The notes under the pieces were generated by a model. That model made no database searches. It worked only from the letters and a program-made list of their open reading frames with translations, and was not told where the DNA came from. A program made the translations under genes and the position numbers. Below are positions 1 to 9,630 of a DNA stretch of 31,708 bases, in pieces. The stretch lies in NCBI GenBank assembly GCA_016718405.1, contig JADKDJ010000026.1, positions 1 to 31,708 on the forward strand, written 5' to 3'. Within the stretch, counting starts at the first letter, position 1. Each line of letters opens with the position of its first letter. This stretch comes from Candidatus Rhodoferax odensensis (GTDB lineage Bacteria > Pseudomonadota > Gammaproteobacteria > Burkholderiales > Burkholderiaceae_C).

Positions 1-2608
1 ATTGAGCAGGCGTACGCGAATGCTCATGGCCCATTGCTCGATGTTGAACCCAATGAAATCTCGGTCAAACTGGTCGATGGCGGTCAGGCCATCCAACGCG
101 ATGTCGTTTGCCGCCAATCCTTGCTCCAACAGGCCCGACCACGCGTGCGCGTGGCTGAGTGCCAGGTTCAAAGTGGCCCGTCGCCCGGCATCGAGCGTGG
201 CCAGGGCTCAAACAAGGCTTCGTGCAGGCTATCAACATAGAATCGGCCGCCAGCCCGCTGGACTGCATCATGCGCCCGCGCGCAAACAGCAGCAATTGAA
301 CCAGCCTCGCGTCGCCATGGGCGGCCAAGGTCAGCGCTTCGCCCGTCAGACGCTGTACTTCGTCAAGCGTCAAGCCCTCGCGCCAGTCCAGGTGAACGAT
401 ACGACCACCGGCCAGGGCACGCAAGCTGTCGGTAGTGGCTGACCGTGGCTGGTCTTGCGACATTCCCACACCTTGCGCCACAACTGACCCGCCTGCGCCG
501 AATCGGTGGTGCCGATCCAGCGCGCCGCGCGCGCCAAGTGCTGCGCCGCAATCGAGAACTCCTGCGCCGCCTCGTAATGGTAGGCGATCAAACCGGCAAA
601 CTCGTCGAGCCGCTCACGGTAGTACGTCTGCATCACCTGCGCCACCGCCAGATGCAGCGAGACCCGGCGTACCTTGAGCTGCATGCTGTGGTCACCTCCT
701 GGATGATGGGGTGACGAAACACAAAGCAGCGTTTACCGGCGTCACTTTGCGCCAGAATCAAACCCGCCTGGCACAAACCGGCCAGGCCGCGCTCAACACC
801 AGTCGCAAGTGGCTGGCCACCTGCTCGATCACGGCCATGGGAATCTCTTTGCCGATGATGGCGCACATCTGCAGCAGCGTCTTCTCCGGCTCGCCCAGTC
901 GGTCGACCTTGGCGCCAATAATGGCCTGTACGGTGTCGGGCATGGCGTGTTCAATCTGCTCCAGGCGCCGTGGCGACACACCGGCTGGCCCAATATCGGA
1001 CAGCAAGGCGCTTTCAATCAGCGTGCGGGCCAGTTCCTCCGCGAAGAACGGGTTGCCCGCACTGCGCACCACGATCCTCTCGCACACTTCTGCCAACTCC
1101 GGGCGCCGCCCCAGCAGTTCATCGACCAGCACATGCATGTCGCTGGCGCCAAGGTCGGGCAGATTGATTTGCGTAAAGTGCGCGGCGTTCGCCCAGCTCG
1201 CCTGGTACTGGGGCCGGTAGTTCATCAGCACCAGGGTGTGGCTGCCGGCTACTGCTTCCACCAGGGCGGTCACAAAACCCTCACTCGCCTCGTCGAGCCA
1301 GTGCAGGTCTTCAAACAAGATGACGCCGGGCTGGCGTCCGGCCTCGCGCACCAGCTGGCGCATCAGATCGAGCACGCGTTCGTGTTTGGCGCGCGGACTC
1401 AGCGCGCACTGTGGCGCATCGGGTGCTGCGACACCCAGGAACTCGCACGTCAGTTCAATATCCTGCGCACCGACTTGCAGGGCTTGCAAGCGCTGTGTGA
1501 TACGGGTGCGCGCAATGTCGGCGCTGTCGGTACCGGCAATGTGAAAGTACTGGCGCCGCAGCAAGGCCAGGATGGGTTGCAGCGGCGTGGCCTGACCATA
1601 CAGTTGCGCCCGCACCTCACAGACGTTCAGGCCCTGCGCCCGGCACAGCCGAACAAACTCCAGGCTCAAGCGACTCTTGCCACCGCCGGGCTCGGCGCAG
1701 ATACCCAGCACGCGCGCATCCCCCGCCTGGGCACGCGCCAGCGCGGCCTTGAGGATGTCCAACTCAAGCTGGCGCCCCCGAAACGTCGACACCTGCTGTG
1801 CAGCACCGTCCAGACCGGCCGCCGCATCGAAGTGCGGACCCATACGACCATCGGCGCGCGCGCCGACAACCGACTGCAGCTCATAAATCGGCGTAAGTGC
1901 GGCAATACCCTTGAGCGCAAAGTCACCCATCCAGCGCGTGCCAGCGCTGTGACCCAGCAGGCCCCTGGTCACTTCGGTGAGGCAAATGCCACCGGGCTGC
2001 GCCAGTGCCACCACCCGGCTGGCCAGGTGAATCGTCAGGCCATGAGCGCCGCCGCCCAATCCATATTTGGCGTCTTGTGGGTCTGATGCGACCTGGCCTG
2101 AATGCAGGCCAACCCGAATCGGAAGCGCCACGGCCCAGTTGCCACTGGCGAGCACCATCGCCTGCGCCGCATGGCAGGCCAACAAGGCGTGACCCTCAAG
2201 TGCCCTGGGCACACCAAACAAGGCCATCACGCCATCACCCAGGGTGCGCACCACGGTCCCGCCAAAACGCTCAACCGCCTCGCACATGCCAAAAATGGCC
2301 GGACGCAGTTGCTCCATGGCCTGCTCTGCATCCAGACCTGCGATGTGCCCGGTGGAGCCAACAATGTCGGCAAACAGCACGGTGGCTGTTTTGAGCTCGC
2401 CCCAGATCTCTACAGGAACTTTCGGCTCGCTTTGCAGCACCAGAGCGCCATCGTGTCGCTCCAGTGGCGTGCCACATGCCCCACAAAACCGCGCCGTTGC
2501 GCCGCAGAGGTGCTGACAACTGGGGCACGGCTGGGGCAGCCCCAGGCCGCAGCACTCGCAGAAGTGGTGCGTGGGCGGATTGTCAGTCAGGCAGGCAGCG
2601 CAGCGCAT
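1..2608 (-). CDS. Zinc-ribbon / class III adenylate (guanylate) cyclase / AAA-type ATPase protein, 3' end outside window, frame-broken
   Basis: This is a multidomain signalling protein predicted to make a cyclic nucleotide in the cytoplasm. From the ATG at 2608 the order is: a double zinc ribbon (CxxC pairs, residues 3-44); a class III cyclase domain (about 70-200) with metal-binding Asp81 in FADIVGST and Asp125 in TLGDGV; then a large P-loop ATPase with Walker A AEPGGGKS (about 306-312) and a Walker B-like ILFEDLHWLDE. The position where many cyclases have a catalytic Asn reads IHLASR, a variant I recall from this ATPase-linked subfamily. The frame breaks near 800, near 690 and again at 370-480. 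The continuation (FRHPIIQEV, then RLDEFAGLIAYHYEAA) is a helical, TPR-like region that runs off the left edge. It starts 32 bases after the sigma-54 regulator stop, so co-transcription is likely. The family is certain; cAMP versus cGMP is not. Confidence 0.85.
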
Positions 2609-2640
2609 GGCTCGCAATGGTAAGCCAGGATCGCTGTACG

Positions 2641-4129
2641 TCAATCCAGCGCGGTCTTGGCATAAAAAGTTGCACGCGCGATACCGAGCATCTTGGCCGC
2701 TGCCGCCTTGTTGCCCCGGGTGGCGGCCATGGCCGCAGCAATCGCGCGTTGCTCCAACTCGGCAACCTGTTCGGCCAGGGGACGCACCGCGCCATTGGGG
2801 TCCAGGGCAGACGCCGCTGTCCGCGGCGTCTGCGCGGGCAGCGCTGGCGCGACTTGCTCCACCCCCAGCTTCACGCAATACGGCTTCAAGCTGCCCAGCC
2901 GTGATGTGGTGCGACTCGCCGCGCATGGTGGCTTGCTCCAGCACGTTGCGCAGCTCGCGAATGTTGCCGCGCCAGTGCTGCGCAGCCAGCAGCGCCAGCG
3001 CATCGGCGCTCAGCTCGGGCGGCTGGTCGCCGCTGCGCAAGGCCATGTCTTCACCCAAGGCTTCGACCAGCGCCGCAATGTCCTCGCGCCGATCGCGCAG
3101 CGCCGGCACACGAATGGGCAGCACGTTGAGCCGATAGAACAAGTCTTCACGAAAACTGCCCTCGCGCACCAGCTTGACCAGGTCGCGCGAAGTGGCCGCA
3201 ATCACACGGGCGTCAAAGGGAACCAGCTTGTTGGAGCCCAGCGGTTCAATCTCGCCTTCTTGCAGCGCCCTCAGCGATTTCGATTGGAGTGCGACAGGCA
3301 TGTCGCCAATCTCATCGAGAAACAAGGTGCCACCATCGGCCAGGCGAAACTTGCCGTCGCGCCCCTTGCGCTCCGCCCCGGTGAAGGCCCCCGGCGCGAC
3401 GCCGAAAAACTCAGCCTCCAGCAGGGTATCGGGCACGGCCGCGATGTTCACGCTGATGAAGGGCCCACGCGCGCGGGCAGACGATGCGTGAATGGCGTGC
3501 GCCAGCAGTTCCTTGCCGGTACCGGTCTCACCCAGCAGCAACACCGGGCTGCTTGACAGCGCCGCACGCCGGGCCTGGCGTTTGACCTCCACCGCCGCCG
3601 GGCTGGTCCCCACAAAGCTGGCAAAGGTGTATTTGGACTGGCGCTTGCCGGCGCCGTGCTGCAGGCGCTGTGTGGCGAGCTCGCGGCGCGCTTCGTCCAG
3701 GTCGCGCTGCAGCATGGAAAACTTCTGAATCAGAGGCGCCAAGGCAGTTTCAGCGTGATCAAAAAGCACAATACCCAATGCCCCAATCACTTCGCCCGCC
3801 GCGTCACGCAGCGGCACACGGCTGACCACAAAGGTACCGGCCCGGTTGCTCAGCAAGTCGATCAGGATCGGTTTGCCGCTCTCGAGGACCTGGTGCATTT
3901 GCGTGTTTTGCACGACGCTGGCCACTGGATGGCCTACAAAGTCTTCCACCCGATCGAAGCCCAAGGCTGGCAGAAAACGCTTGTACTGCTCATTGATCCA
4001 CACCACCCTCGCCTGCCGGTCCACCAGCATCATGCCTTCGCTGGCGTTGGCAAACAGGTCAAACATGGAGCGCGCAGCCAGCTCCAGAATGCTCTGAGCG
4101 TCGCGTGGCAGGGCGTCGGTATTGGGCAT
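2641..4129 (-). CDS. PAS-domain sigma-54-dependent transcriptional activator (one frameshift)
   Basis: This is an enhancer-binding protein that drives sigma-54 RNA polymerase by ATP hydrolysis. From the ATG at 4129 there is a PAS sensor domain (residues about 20-130), a short coiled linker (about 135-160), and the AAA+ domain with Walker A GETGTGKE (200-207), the sigma-54 contact loop GAFTGA (247-252) and Walker B FLDEIGDM (about 270-277). A Fis-type helix-turn-helix ends the protein (NKAAAAKMLGIARATFY), but it lies in another frame. Removing one base from the C5 run at 2862-2866 joins the two parts (EAG|VEQVAPALP) and gives a normal length of about 495 residues ending at the TGA at 2641. Without that correction the frame runs on into the cyclase and mimics a fusion. 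I see no strong Shine-Dalgarno. The signal sensed by the PAS domain is unknown. The hemerythrin gene lies 51 bases upstream on the same strand. Confidence 0.9.
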
Positions 4130-4180
4130 GCCAAGATGTTACCGCGCGGGGACCGCCCCCAAGGGCTGATATGGTGCTAG

Positions 4181-4633
4181 CTACTCACCACCGCCAGAAG
4201 CCAACCGATCGTTGATCAAGCGCGCCAAGTTGGAATCCATTGCGGCAACATGCGCATGTAGCCAAGCGTACAGAAACCGGCACAGCAACTCGGCAGAGTC
4301 GTGTCGATCACGCCACTCGTCAACCTGATGCGCGAACTCATCAAGCAGCTTGCGGTGCTCCTCCTTGTGGTCGGGCGCCTGCGCGTAGTTGATGCCCGAC
4401 ATCAACATTTCTTCTTCCTCGAAATGCGCCGCCGTCGCGTTGCCAAGCCGCTCCAGCAGCACGCCGGTCCAGGCCCGGTCCTTCAGCTGACTGGCCTCAC
4501 GCACCGCGTTGTAGAGTTCAATCAGCTCGCGGTGGGCCTTGTCGATGGTCTCAACGCCGACCTCAAGCTCGGAGGTCCAGACGATGGGGCGCCAGCGTCG
4601 TTCTTCATACCGGCCGAAATGATGGACCTTCAT
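4181..4633 (-). CDS. Bacteriohemerythrin
   Basis: This is an O2-binding (possibly NO-binding) non-haem di-iron protein of 150 residues, soluble and cytoplasmic. All seven expected ligands are visible: His34, His70 and Glu74 (HFEEE), His89 and His93 (HKEEH), and His128 with Asp133 (HVAAMD). The length is that of a single-domain bacteriohemerythrin with a short N-terminal extension (MKVHHFGRYEERRWRP). The ATG at 4633 has only a weak GGGA about 8 bases upstream. The gene is 106 bases downstream of the GGDEF/EAL protein and 51 bases upstream of the sigma-54 activator, all on one strand. That points to a role in supplying or sensing O2 for a signalling operon; this role is an inference. Confidence 0.93.
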   Translation of the reverse strand: MKVHHFGRYEERRWRPIVWTSELEVGVETIDKAHRELIELYNAVREASQLKDRAWTGVLLERLGNATAAHFEEEEMLMSGINYAQAPDHKEEHRKLLDEFAHQVDEWRDRHDSAELLCRFLYAWLHAHVAAMDSNLARLINDRLASGGGE

Positions 4634-4739
4634 CGCGATGTCCCAAGCTACCGTAGTGGCGAAAGTCTAATCGCAAACTTCCGCAAGCGCTGCGCTGGTC
4701 CGCGCTGTTCCGGCGGCCTGATCAAGCGACGGCAACTGT

Positions 4740-7700
4740 TCACCACCGGAAATTCTGTATCGGCGCCGGTCGCCCAAACAGATAGCCCTGGTAGGCCATG
4801 CAGCCGTTGGCGGCCAGAAACTCGCGCTGGGCCTGGGTCTCCACACCCTCGGCGATCACAGCCAGGCCCATACTGTGCGCCAGCGCCACGATGGTGCGCG
4901 CGATGGCTGCGTCGTTCGGGTCGGTCAGCACGTCCCGCACGAAGGACTGGTCGATCTTGAGTTGATCCAGTGGCAGGCGCTGGAGGTAAGACAGAGAGGA
5001 ATAGCCCGTACCGAAGTCGTCCAGCGCGAAGCCGATCCCAGCCGCTTGCAGTGCTGTCATCTTGGCAATGGTGTCCTCCACCTGTTCGAGCAACACACTC
5101 TCCGTCAATTCCAGCTTCAGCTTCCTAGGGTTGACCCCCGTGCGGCGCACTATGGCCAGAATCTGCTCCACAAAGTCCACATCACGGAACTGCCGGGCAC
5201 TGACATTAACCGCAAGTGTCAGGTGCGAGGCACGCGGCTGCGTGGCCCAGATCACCAATTGCGCGCACGCCGTCTCCAGCACCCACTGTCCAATGGCGAC
5301 AATAAGCCCGGTCGCCTCGGCGTGCGCAATGAACTCGGCAGGCGGCACCAGGCCCCGCCGGGGATGCTGCCACCGCAGCAGCGCCTCGGCGCCGGTGTAT
5401 CGTGCATCGACATCAACCTGCGGCTGGTAATAGAGAACGAACTGCCCCTCGCGAACAGCGTCGCGCAGATCGTTGTCCAGCGCGGCGCGTGCCGTGACGG
5501 CGGACTGCATCTCGGGATCGAAAAAACGCAAGGCGTTGCGGCCAGCAGCCTTGGCCTGGTACATAGCGGTATCGGCACGACGCATCAGCTCATCAACCGA
5601 TACGGCGCTACCCAGAAAAAGGGTGATGCCAATGCTCGACGTGCCGTGGTAGGCGCGGGTATGGTTCTGACCATCAGCAATGGTCAAGTCCAGCACATAG
5701 GGCTGGCTCACCGCCTTCAGTATCTTGACCGCAACGCTCTCGGCCTGCACCACCGCAAGCGCGCCTTCGCTAAGGTCTTCCAATATCACCACAAACTCGT
5801 CGCCACCATGCCGCGCGACGGTATCACCCTCGCGAACCGACGCTTGCAAGCGACTCGCGACCTCCACCAAGAACTGATCACCAACATCGTGCCCCAGCGT
5901 ATCGTTGAGTGTCTTGAAGTCGTCCATGTCGAGCAGCATCAAAGCCCCGTGACGAACGTGGCGGGTACTGCTCGAAATCGCTTGCTCCAGCCGATCCAGC
6001 AAAAGACGCCGGTTAGGCAGATTGGTGAGCGGGTCATAAAACGCGAGATGCTCGATTCGCTCGTCGGCACGCTTGCGCTCAGTGATATCAATGCCCATCC
6101 CCATCAGACAAGGCTTGCCGTCAAACAAACAACGCTTGCCGTTGAACAGAAAAGGAATCTTGGCCCGGTTCTTGGTCAGAAACCATGCCTCCACCTGCGC
6201 TTCACCCTGCTCATAGACCCGCTCAATGGCAGCCGCTACCGGTGCTTGCTCATCGGCGTCAAAGAAGTCCAGTGGCGACAGGCGTGAAATCTCGGCGGAG
6301 TCGTAGCCCGACACCGTCTCGAAGTTCTGGTTCCATCGCAGGAATTGGCCTTGTTGGTCAATCAGGTAAAACAGGCCGGGCAGGCTGTCCAGCGCGGCGC
6401 GACTGAAATCACGCTCACGCAGAATTTCATCCTGCGCCTGCTTGCGCTCGGTGATGTCACTCAATGACGTCACCCGCACCACCCGGTCCTTGTATTGCAT
6501 TCCCTTGCCACGGATCGTGGCCGGAAACGTTGAGCCGTCCTTGCGCAAGGCAGTCACCTCGTATGGCAACTCATAACCGCTCATCATGTTCTTGATGACC
6601 AGCTCACGATCGGCTGGGGCGATCCAATCCGTGCCCGGCCGACCAAGGGCTTCTTGTGCGCTATAGCCGAACATCTGCTCGGCACGTTGATTCTGTTCCA
6701 GGCAACGCCCTTTTTCGGAGATGAAGATGGCCTCGAACGCCGCCTCACTCAAGCCACGAAACTTTTCCCGGCTCTCCGTCAGCTCACCCTCCATGCGTTT
6801 GCCCTCGCTGATGTCGGTGATGACCCCGAAATATCGAAGCTCGGCGGTGGCGCTGTCGTACTGTTCACCCAAGGAAAGAATCGCATCAATCACCTCCCCA
6901 TCCTTGCGTCGGTAACGGTTCTCGGTGCAATGCCATCGCTCTTGGCTGCGATCGAAAGCCTGAATCACCTGCTGGCGTCGCCCGGGTTCGACGTACACCG
7001 CCTCTGCAATGGAGCTGCGATTAACCACCGTGATCAATTCCTCGGGCGAGTCGTAACCCAAGATTCGCGGCAGGGCCGCATTGACATAAACAAACTTGCC
7101 CGCGCGAGTGGAGACAAAGATGCCGACCGGGACATTGTCGAAAAACAGCCGCATACGCGCTTCGCTGTCGCGCAGGGCGTTCTGTGCTGCAAGCCGATCC
7201 TGTTCTACCGCCCGGCGCTCGGTAATGTCCTCGGCGCAAGACAGTGTGCCCACCACTTGTCCTGCCTCGTCATGCAGCAGGCTGTTGTTCCAGGCCAGTA
7301 TCAGCTTCTGTCCGCTGGCATTGACGATGTAGTTTTCGTGATGCTCAAGCAACTGCGTCTGACCCAACATCAATGTGTCGAAAACTCGTCGAACCGAATC
7401 GCGCTCATCCGCTGGCAAAAAGTTCTCGAACCAATCGGTGCCAAGCAAAGCGCTCTCGGCGCAGCCGAGCAGCTGTGCCCCTTTCTTGTTGATCATCGCG
7501 ATCCGTCCGTCGCGATCGAGCGCCATCACCATCACCCCGACGATGGCCAGGTACTGTTGCTCAAGATCACTCGCGTGCCGATCGACGGCTGCGCGTTGGC
7601 GTCGCTCCTCAAGGATATGTGTCAGCATCGATACACAGCCGCGCACAGGGTCGGCGTACGGCGCGAAGGCCGTGGCGTCCGTCAGACCAAAGATCAGTTC

Positions 7701-7913
7701 GCCATGAAACTGCGCGCCGCTGGCCAGGCGGTAGTGGATGCCGTGCCCCTGATCGCCCTGCTCCACGGCAGCGAATTCAATATGCCCAACGCCGGGAACA
7801 TCCGCCAGCTCACGAATGACAAAGGGGACCAGTTCAGCGTCTGACAGGCCCAAGAGGCAACTTTGCATCCGCAAGAGCTGACCAAGGACCCGACCTTCGA
7901 CTGCTTTACTCAT
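4740..7913 (-). CDS. Multi-PAS diguanylate cyclase / c-di-GMP phosphodiesterase (GGDEF-EAL)
   Basis: This 1057-residue protein turns over cyclic di-GMP. An N-terminal region of about 100 residues resembles no domain I recognise. Four PAS/PAC units follow, each ending in a DITE- or DISE-type sequence (DITERRAVEQ, DISEGKRME, DITERKQAQ, DITERKRAD). Next come a GGDEF domain with intact GGDEF at 703-707 and an EAL domain with EALLR from 843 and DDFGTGYSS. Both active-site signatures are intact, so either activity is possible. There is no transmembrane segment, so the protein is cytoplasmic. I chose the ATG at 7913 over an upstream TTG at 7934 because GAGG lies six bases before it. It is the first gene of the minus-strand signalling block. 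What the PAS domains bind cannot be read from the sequence. Confidence 0.95.
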   Translation of the reverse strand: MSKAVEGRVLGQLLRMQSCLLGLSDAELVPFVIRELADVPGVGHIEFAAVEQGDQGHGIHYRLASGAQFHGELIFGLTDATAFAPYADPVRGCVSMLTHILEERRQRAAVDRHASDLEQQYLAIVGVMVMALDRDGRIAMINKKGAQLLGCAESALLGTDWFENFLPADERDSVRRVFDTLMLGQTQLLEHHENYIVNASGQKLILAWNNSLLHDEAGQVVGTLSCAEDITERRAVEQDRLAAQNALRDSEARMRLFFDNVPVGIFVSTRAGKFVYVNAALPRILGYDSPEELITVVNRSSIAEAVYVEPGRRQQVIQAFDRSQERWHCTENRYRRKDGEVIDAILSLGEQYDSATAELRYFGVITDISEGKRMEGELTESREKFRGLSEAAFEAIFISEKGRCLEQNQRAEQMFGYSAQEALGRPGTDWIAPADRELVIKNMMSGYELPYEVTALRKDGSTFPATIRGKGMQYKDRVVRVTSLSDITERKQAQDEILRERDFSRAALDSLPGLFYLIDQQGQFLRWNQNFETVSGYDSAEISRLSPLDFFDADEQAPVAAAIERVYEQGEAQVEAWFLTKNRAKIPFLFNGKRCLFDGKPCLMGMGIDITERKRADERIEHLAFYDPLTNLPNRRLLLDRLEQAISSSTRHVRHGALMLLDMDDFKTLNDTLGHDVGDQFLVEVASRLQASVREGDTVARHGGDEFVVILEDLSEGALAVVQAESVAVKILKAVSQPYVLDLTIADGQNHTRAYHGTSSIGITLFLGSAVSVDELMRRADTAMYQAKAAGRNALRFFDPEMQSAVTARAALDNDLRDAVREGQFVLYYQPQVDVDARYTGAEALLRWQHPRRGLVPPAEFIAHAEATGLIVAIGQWVLETACAQLVIWATQPRASHLTLAVNVSARQFRDVDFVEQILAIVRRTGVNPRKLKLELTESVLLEQVEDTIAKMTALQAAGIGFALDDFGTGYSSLSYLQRLPLDQLKIDQSFVRDVLTDPNDAAIARTIVALAHSMGLAVIAEGVETQAQREFLAANGCMAYQGYLFGRPAPIQNFRW

Positions 7914-8165
7914 GAATTTCCTCGCGCTTGGCAATCAGCACGGACCAAAGAGAAGTCATGGAGCCGCAAGCGTGGAGCCGATGTCATCCAACACTTCGGA
8001 TCACGCCCGCCAACCAGACCTTTGGCGACAGCACGATTGTGGCATCGTTCCCCGCACGCTGACACAAACCGACAGAACAAACTGGCTTCGTGATTGCGCT
8101 CCCGCGCGCCTGCGTCGCCAATCAAAGCGACAATGCCAGCCATGCCAAACCCCAAAGGATCAACC

Positions 8166-8825
8166 ATGTTGTGGCCCGTCGTCGCGCTGATTGTGAGCGG
8201 TATCGCGGTCGTAGTGTTCTTGCGCTGGTACTACCAGGCCCACAGCCAGCCCGGCAACACGTCCAACCCGAAACTGGTGGCGATGTTCAACGAACGGCTC
8301 GACGCGGCTGTGTCCCGCCTCACGCCAGCCCATGCACGAGGCTTGTCGCCAGCAGCGGCCGATAGCGCGCGCACCTTCCTGTTGCAAGTGCGTGAAGTGT
8401 CCCAACACTGCCAGTACGCGGCGCACGTCACCGTGCACAACCGCGTGGTGTTTGACCTGACGCTGAACGACGGCAGCGTGACCAAGGGCCTGTACAGCGG
8501 CGGCCAGCGCTGCCCCAGCGCCGACGTACCGGGCGTGCCCATCCTGCGTATCCGCCTGAACGAGGGCCACGCCGCTGAAGTCACCAGCAATGGCTCGGAG
8601 CGCCAAGCCCCGCCCGCCGAGGTGGTGCCGGCCTTGGACAGCCTCATCAAACACCTGATTGGCCACGACCAGGGCCTGCGACCCGGCGCCTACTTTGCCG
8701 CGGCAACGTCCCCAACCGACCTGCAACAAGCCTGGGCCGAACCCACCGCGACCAAAGCCAGCCAGCCATTGAGCCCGGCCAACACCGCCACCAGCCGGAC
8801 AGCGCCCCACCCGCCCGGACAGTAG
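8166..8825 (+). CDS. Membrane-anchored protein of unknown function
   Basis: This is a 219-residue protein that I do not recognise. It has a single N-terminal hydrophobic segment (about residues 2-22, MLWPVVALIVSGIAVVVFLR) that looks like an uncleaved anchor or signal. A soluble domain of about 150 residues follows with two cysteines (in SQHCQYA and GQRCPSA), then a low-complexity Pro/Thr/Ala-rich tail. I chose the ATG at 8166 because AGGA lies six bases upstream; an upstream TTG at 8094 in the same frame lacks this. The gene is divergent from the GGDEF/EAL gene, with 252 bases between them that presumably hold both promoters. A comparable open frame exists on the opposite strand but lacks a membrane segment and a ribosome site. 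Confidence 0.7.
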   Translation: MLWPVVALIVSGIAVVVFLRWYYQAHSQPGNTSNPKLVAMFNERLDAAVSRLTPAHARGLSPAAADSARTFLLQVREVSQHCQYAAHVTVHNRVVFDLTLNDGSVTKGLYSGGQRCPSADVPGVPILRIRLNEGHAAEVTSNGSERQAPPAEVVPALDSLIKHLIGHDQGLRPGAYFAAATSPTDLQQAWAEPTATKASQPLSPANTATSRTAPHPPGQ

Positions 8826-9023
8826 GGTCGGCAGCAGGCTTCATCGCGCGGGAATGACTCGTTTGGGGGATGGGCTTGGCAACCGTTGGGTTCTAGAATC
8901 AACCGACGTCAGTCTGTTGGGTTTTACGAACTCCCCATGCCTGTTGAAGATTTCGAAGAATCGGTCGGATGGCAGTCTGCAAGCTGTTTTCAGGAGCATT
9001 TGATGTCCCGCTTCTCAATCAAT

Positions 9024-9055
9024 GTCCAGTCTGTTGAGCAGGTATTGCTCTGGAC
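9024..9055. other. Imperfect hairpin upstream of the nuclease-like gene
   Basis: GAGCA (9036-9040) and TGCTC (9046-9050) form a 5-bp stem with a 5-base loop. GTCCA (9024-9028) and TGGAC (9051-9055) extend it after a bulge on the left arm. It lies 20 bases before the ATG at 9075, in AT-richer DNA. It could be a recombination-site remnant, an operator or an RNA structure. There is no T-run, so it is not an obvious terminator. Confidence 0.35.
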
Positions 9056-9074
9056 ACTACGTTGGCGCTAACCA

Positions 9075-9557
9075 ATGACGCCACGCCAGTGCGAAATCGC
9101 CGCCGAATCGTACACAGCTTGCCTCCTCGCTCAGGCTGGCTATGACGTACTTGTGCAGTACGGTGCAAACCAACCCGATTTCGACCTCGTTGCAGTCAAA
9201 GACAAGCGAATGCTCCCCATTTCTGTAAAGGGAAGCCAAGACGGAGGATGGATGCTCGCAGTTCGATACAAAGAGAATGGTGTCACCTATCACGAAGCCA
9301 TTGATCGTTGGCTTGCAGCACAACGAGATGACGTCGTTTTCTTTTTTGTCCAATTTGCTGACATTGCGATCGGCGGCGTTCCAAGAACATACGTGGCTCG
9401 CCCCCCAGCCATCGCCGCTCAACTCAGTAGTCAGCGAAATGGCGAGGGCTACGGCTCACTGCAAGAAGATCGCCTTCGCTACAGCCCAAAGTCATCGTTT
9501 TCCGAACGGCTTCCTGAAAACTGGAATTTTTCGGCTCGGCGAATCGATGAAATTTAG
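9075..9557 (+). CDS. PD-(D/E)XK-like (restriction-endonuclease-fold) small protein
   Basis: This 160-residue cytoplasmic protein has the look of a PD-(D/E)XK nuclease core. An N-terminal helix carries Glu7 and Glu11. A strand pair follows with PDFDLVAV (Asp35/Asp37) and then ISVKGS (Lys52). Here Ser50 sits where the acidic residue of the (D/E)xK dyad is usual, so activity is uncertain. I recall similar proteins from integron gene cassettes, but I could not search. The codons and base composition are more AT-rich than the flanking high-GC genes, which suggests transfer. The ATG at 9075 lacks a clear Shine-Dalgarno. A HEPN gene follows after 73 bases that contain a strong hairpin. A non-nuclease role in this fold is possible. 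Confidence 0.6.
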   Translation: MTPRQCEIAAESYTACLLAQAGYDVLVQYGANQPDFDLVAVKDKRMLPISVKGSQDGGWMLAVRYKENGVTYHEAIDRWLAAQRDDVVFFFVQFADIAIGGVPRTYVARPPAIAAQLSSQRNGEGYGSLQEDRLRYSPKSSFSERLPENWNFSARRIDEI

Positions 9558-9617
9558 CGCCAGCCCGTCATTCCATTGGACCTGCGCGAAGAGCCGCGCG
9601 GGCCGGTAACTTCAAAC
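9557..9617. repeat. attC-like inverted repeat between the nuclease-like and HEPN genes
   Basis: The arms GGACCTGCGCG and CGCGCGGGCC fold with the loop AAGAGC (one G.T wobble, one mismatch). They are flanked by GTCATTCC on the left and GGTAACTTCAAAC on the right, an arrangement like the L and R boxes of an integron attC site. The left end GCGCCAGC (9557-9564) is complementary in 7 of 8 positions to GTTGGCGC at 9061-9068, as expected if 9061 starts a cassette. The right core is not canonical: AAGCTC follows AAAC where GTTRRRY is expected. No T-run follows the stem. Read as a degenerate or error-affected attC; this is an inference. Confidence 0.4.
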
Positions 9618-9630
9618 AAGCTCATCGCAC

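Noticed and set aside
809..2086. A 425-codon open frame on the plus strand
   Set aside because: It is antisense to the cyclase/ATPase gene, which has clear domain motifs. Its translation has no recognisable motif and is typical of high-GC shadow frames.
4875..7844. Long plus-strand open frames (470 and 396 codons) opposite the GGDEF/EAL gene
   Set aside because: The minus-strand protein carries intact GGDEF, EAL and PAS signatures over its full length, so the plus frames are shadows.
8040..8065. A sigma-54 promoter-like TGGCAT...GCA upstream of 8166
   Set aside because: The spacing between GG and GC is 11 instead of the required 10 and the flanking bases match poorly.
8160..8810. A 216-codon minus-strand frame opposite the membrane-anchored unknown
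   Set aside because: It has no ribosome site and a Gly/Ala-rich composition. The plus frame has AGGA and a membrane segment.
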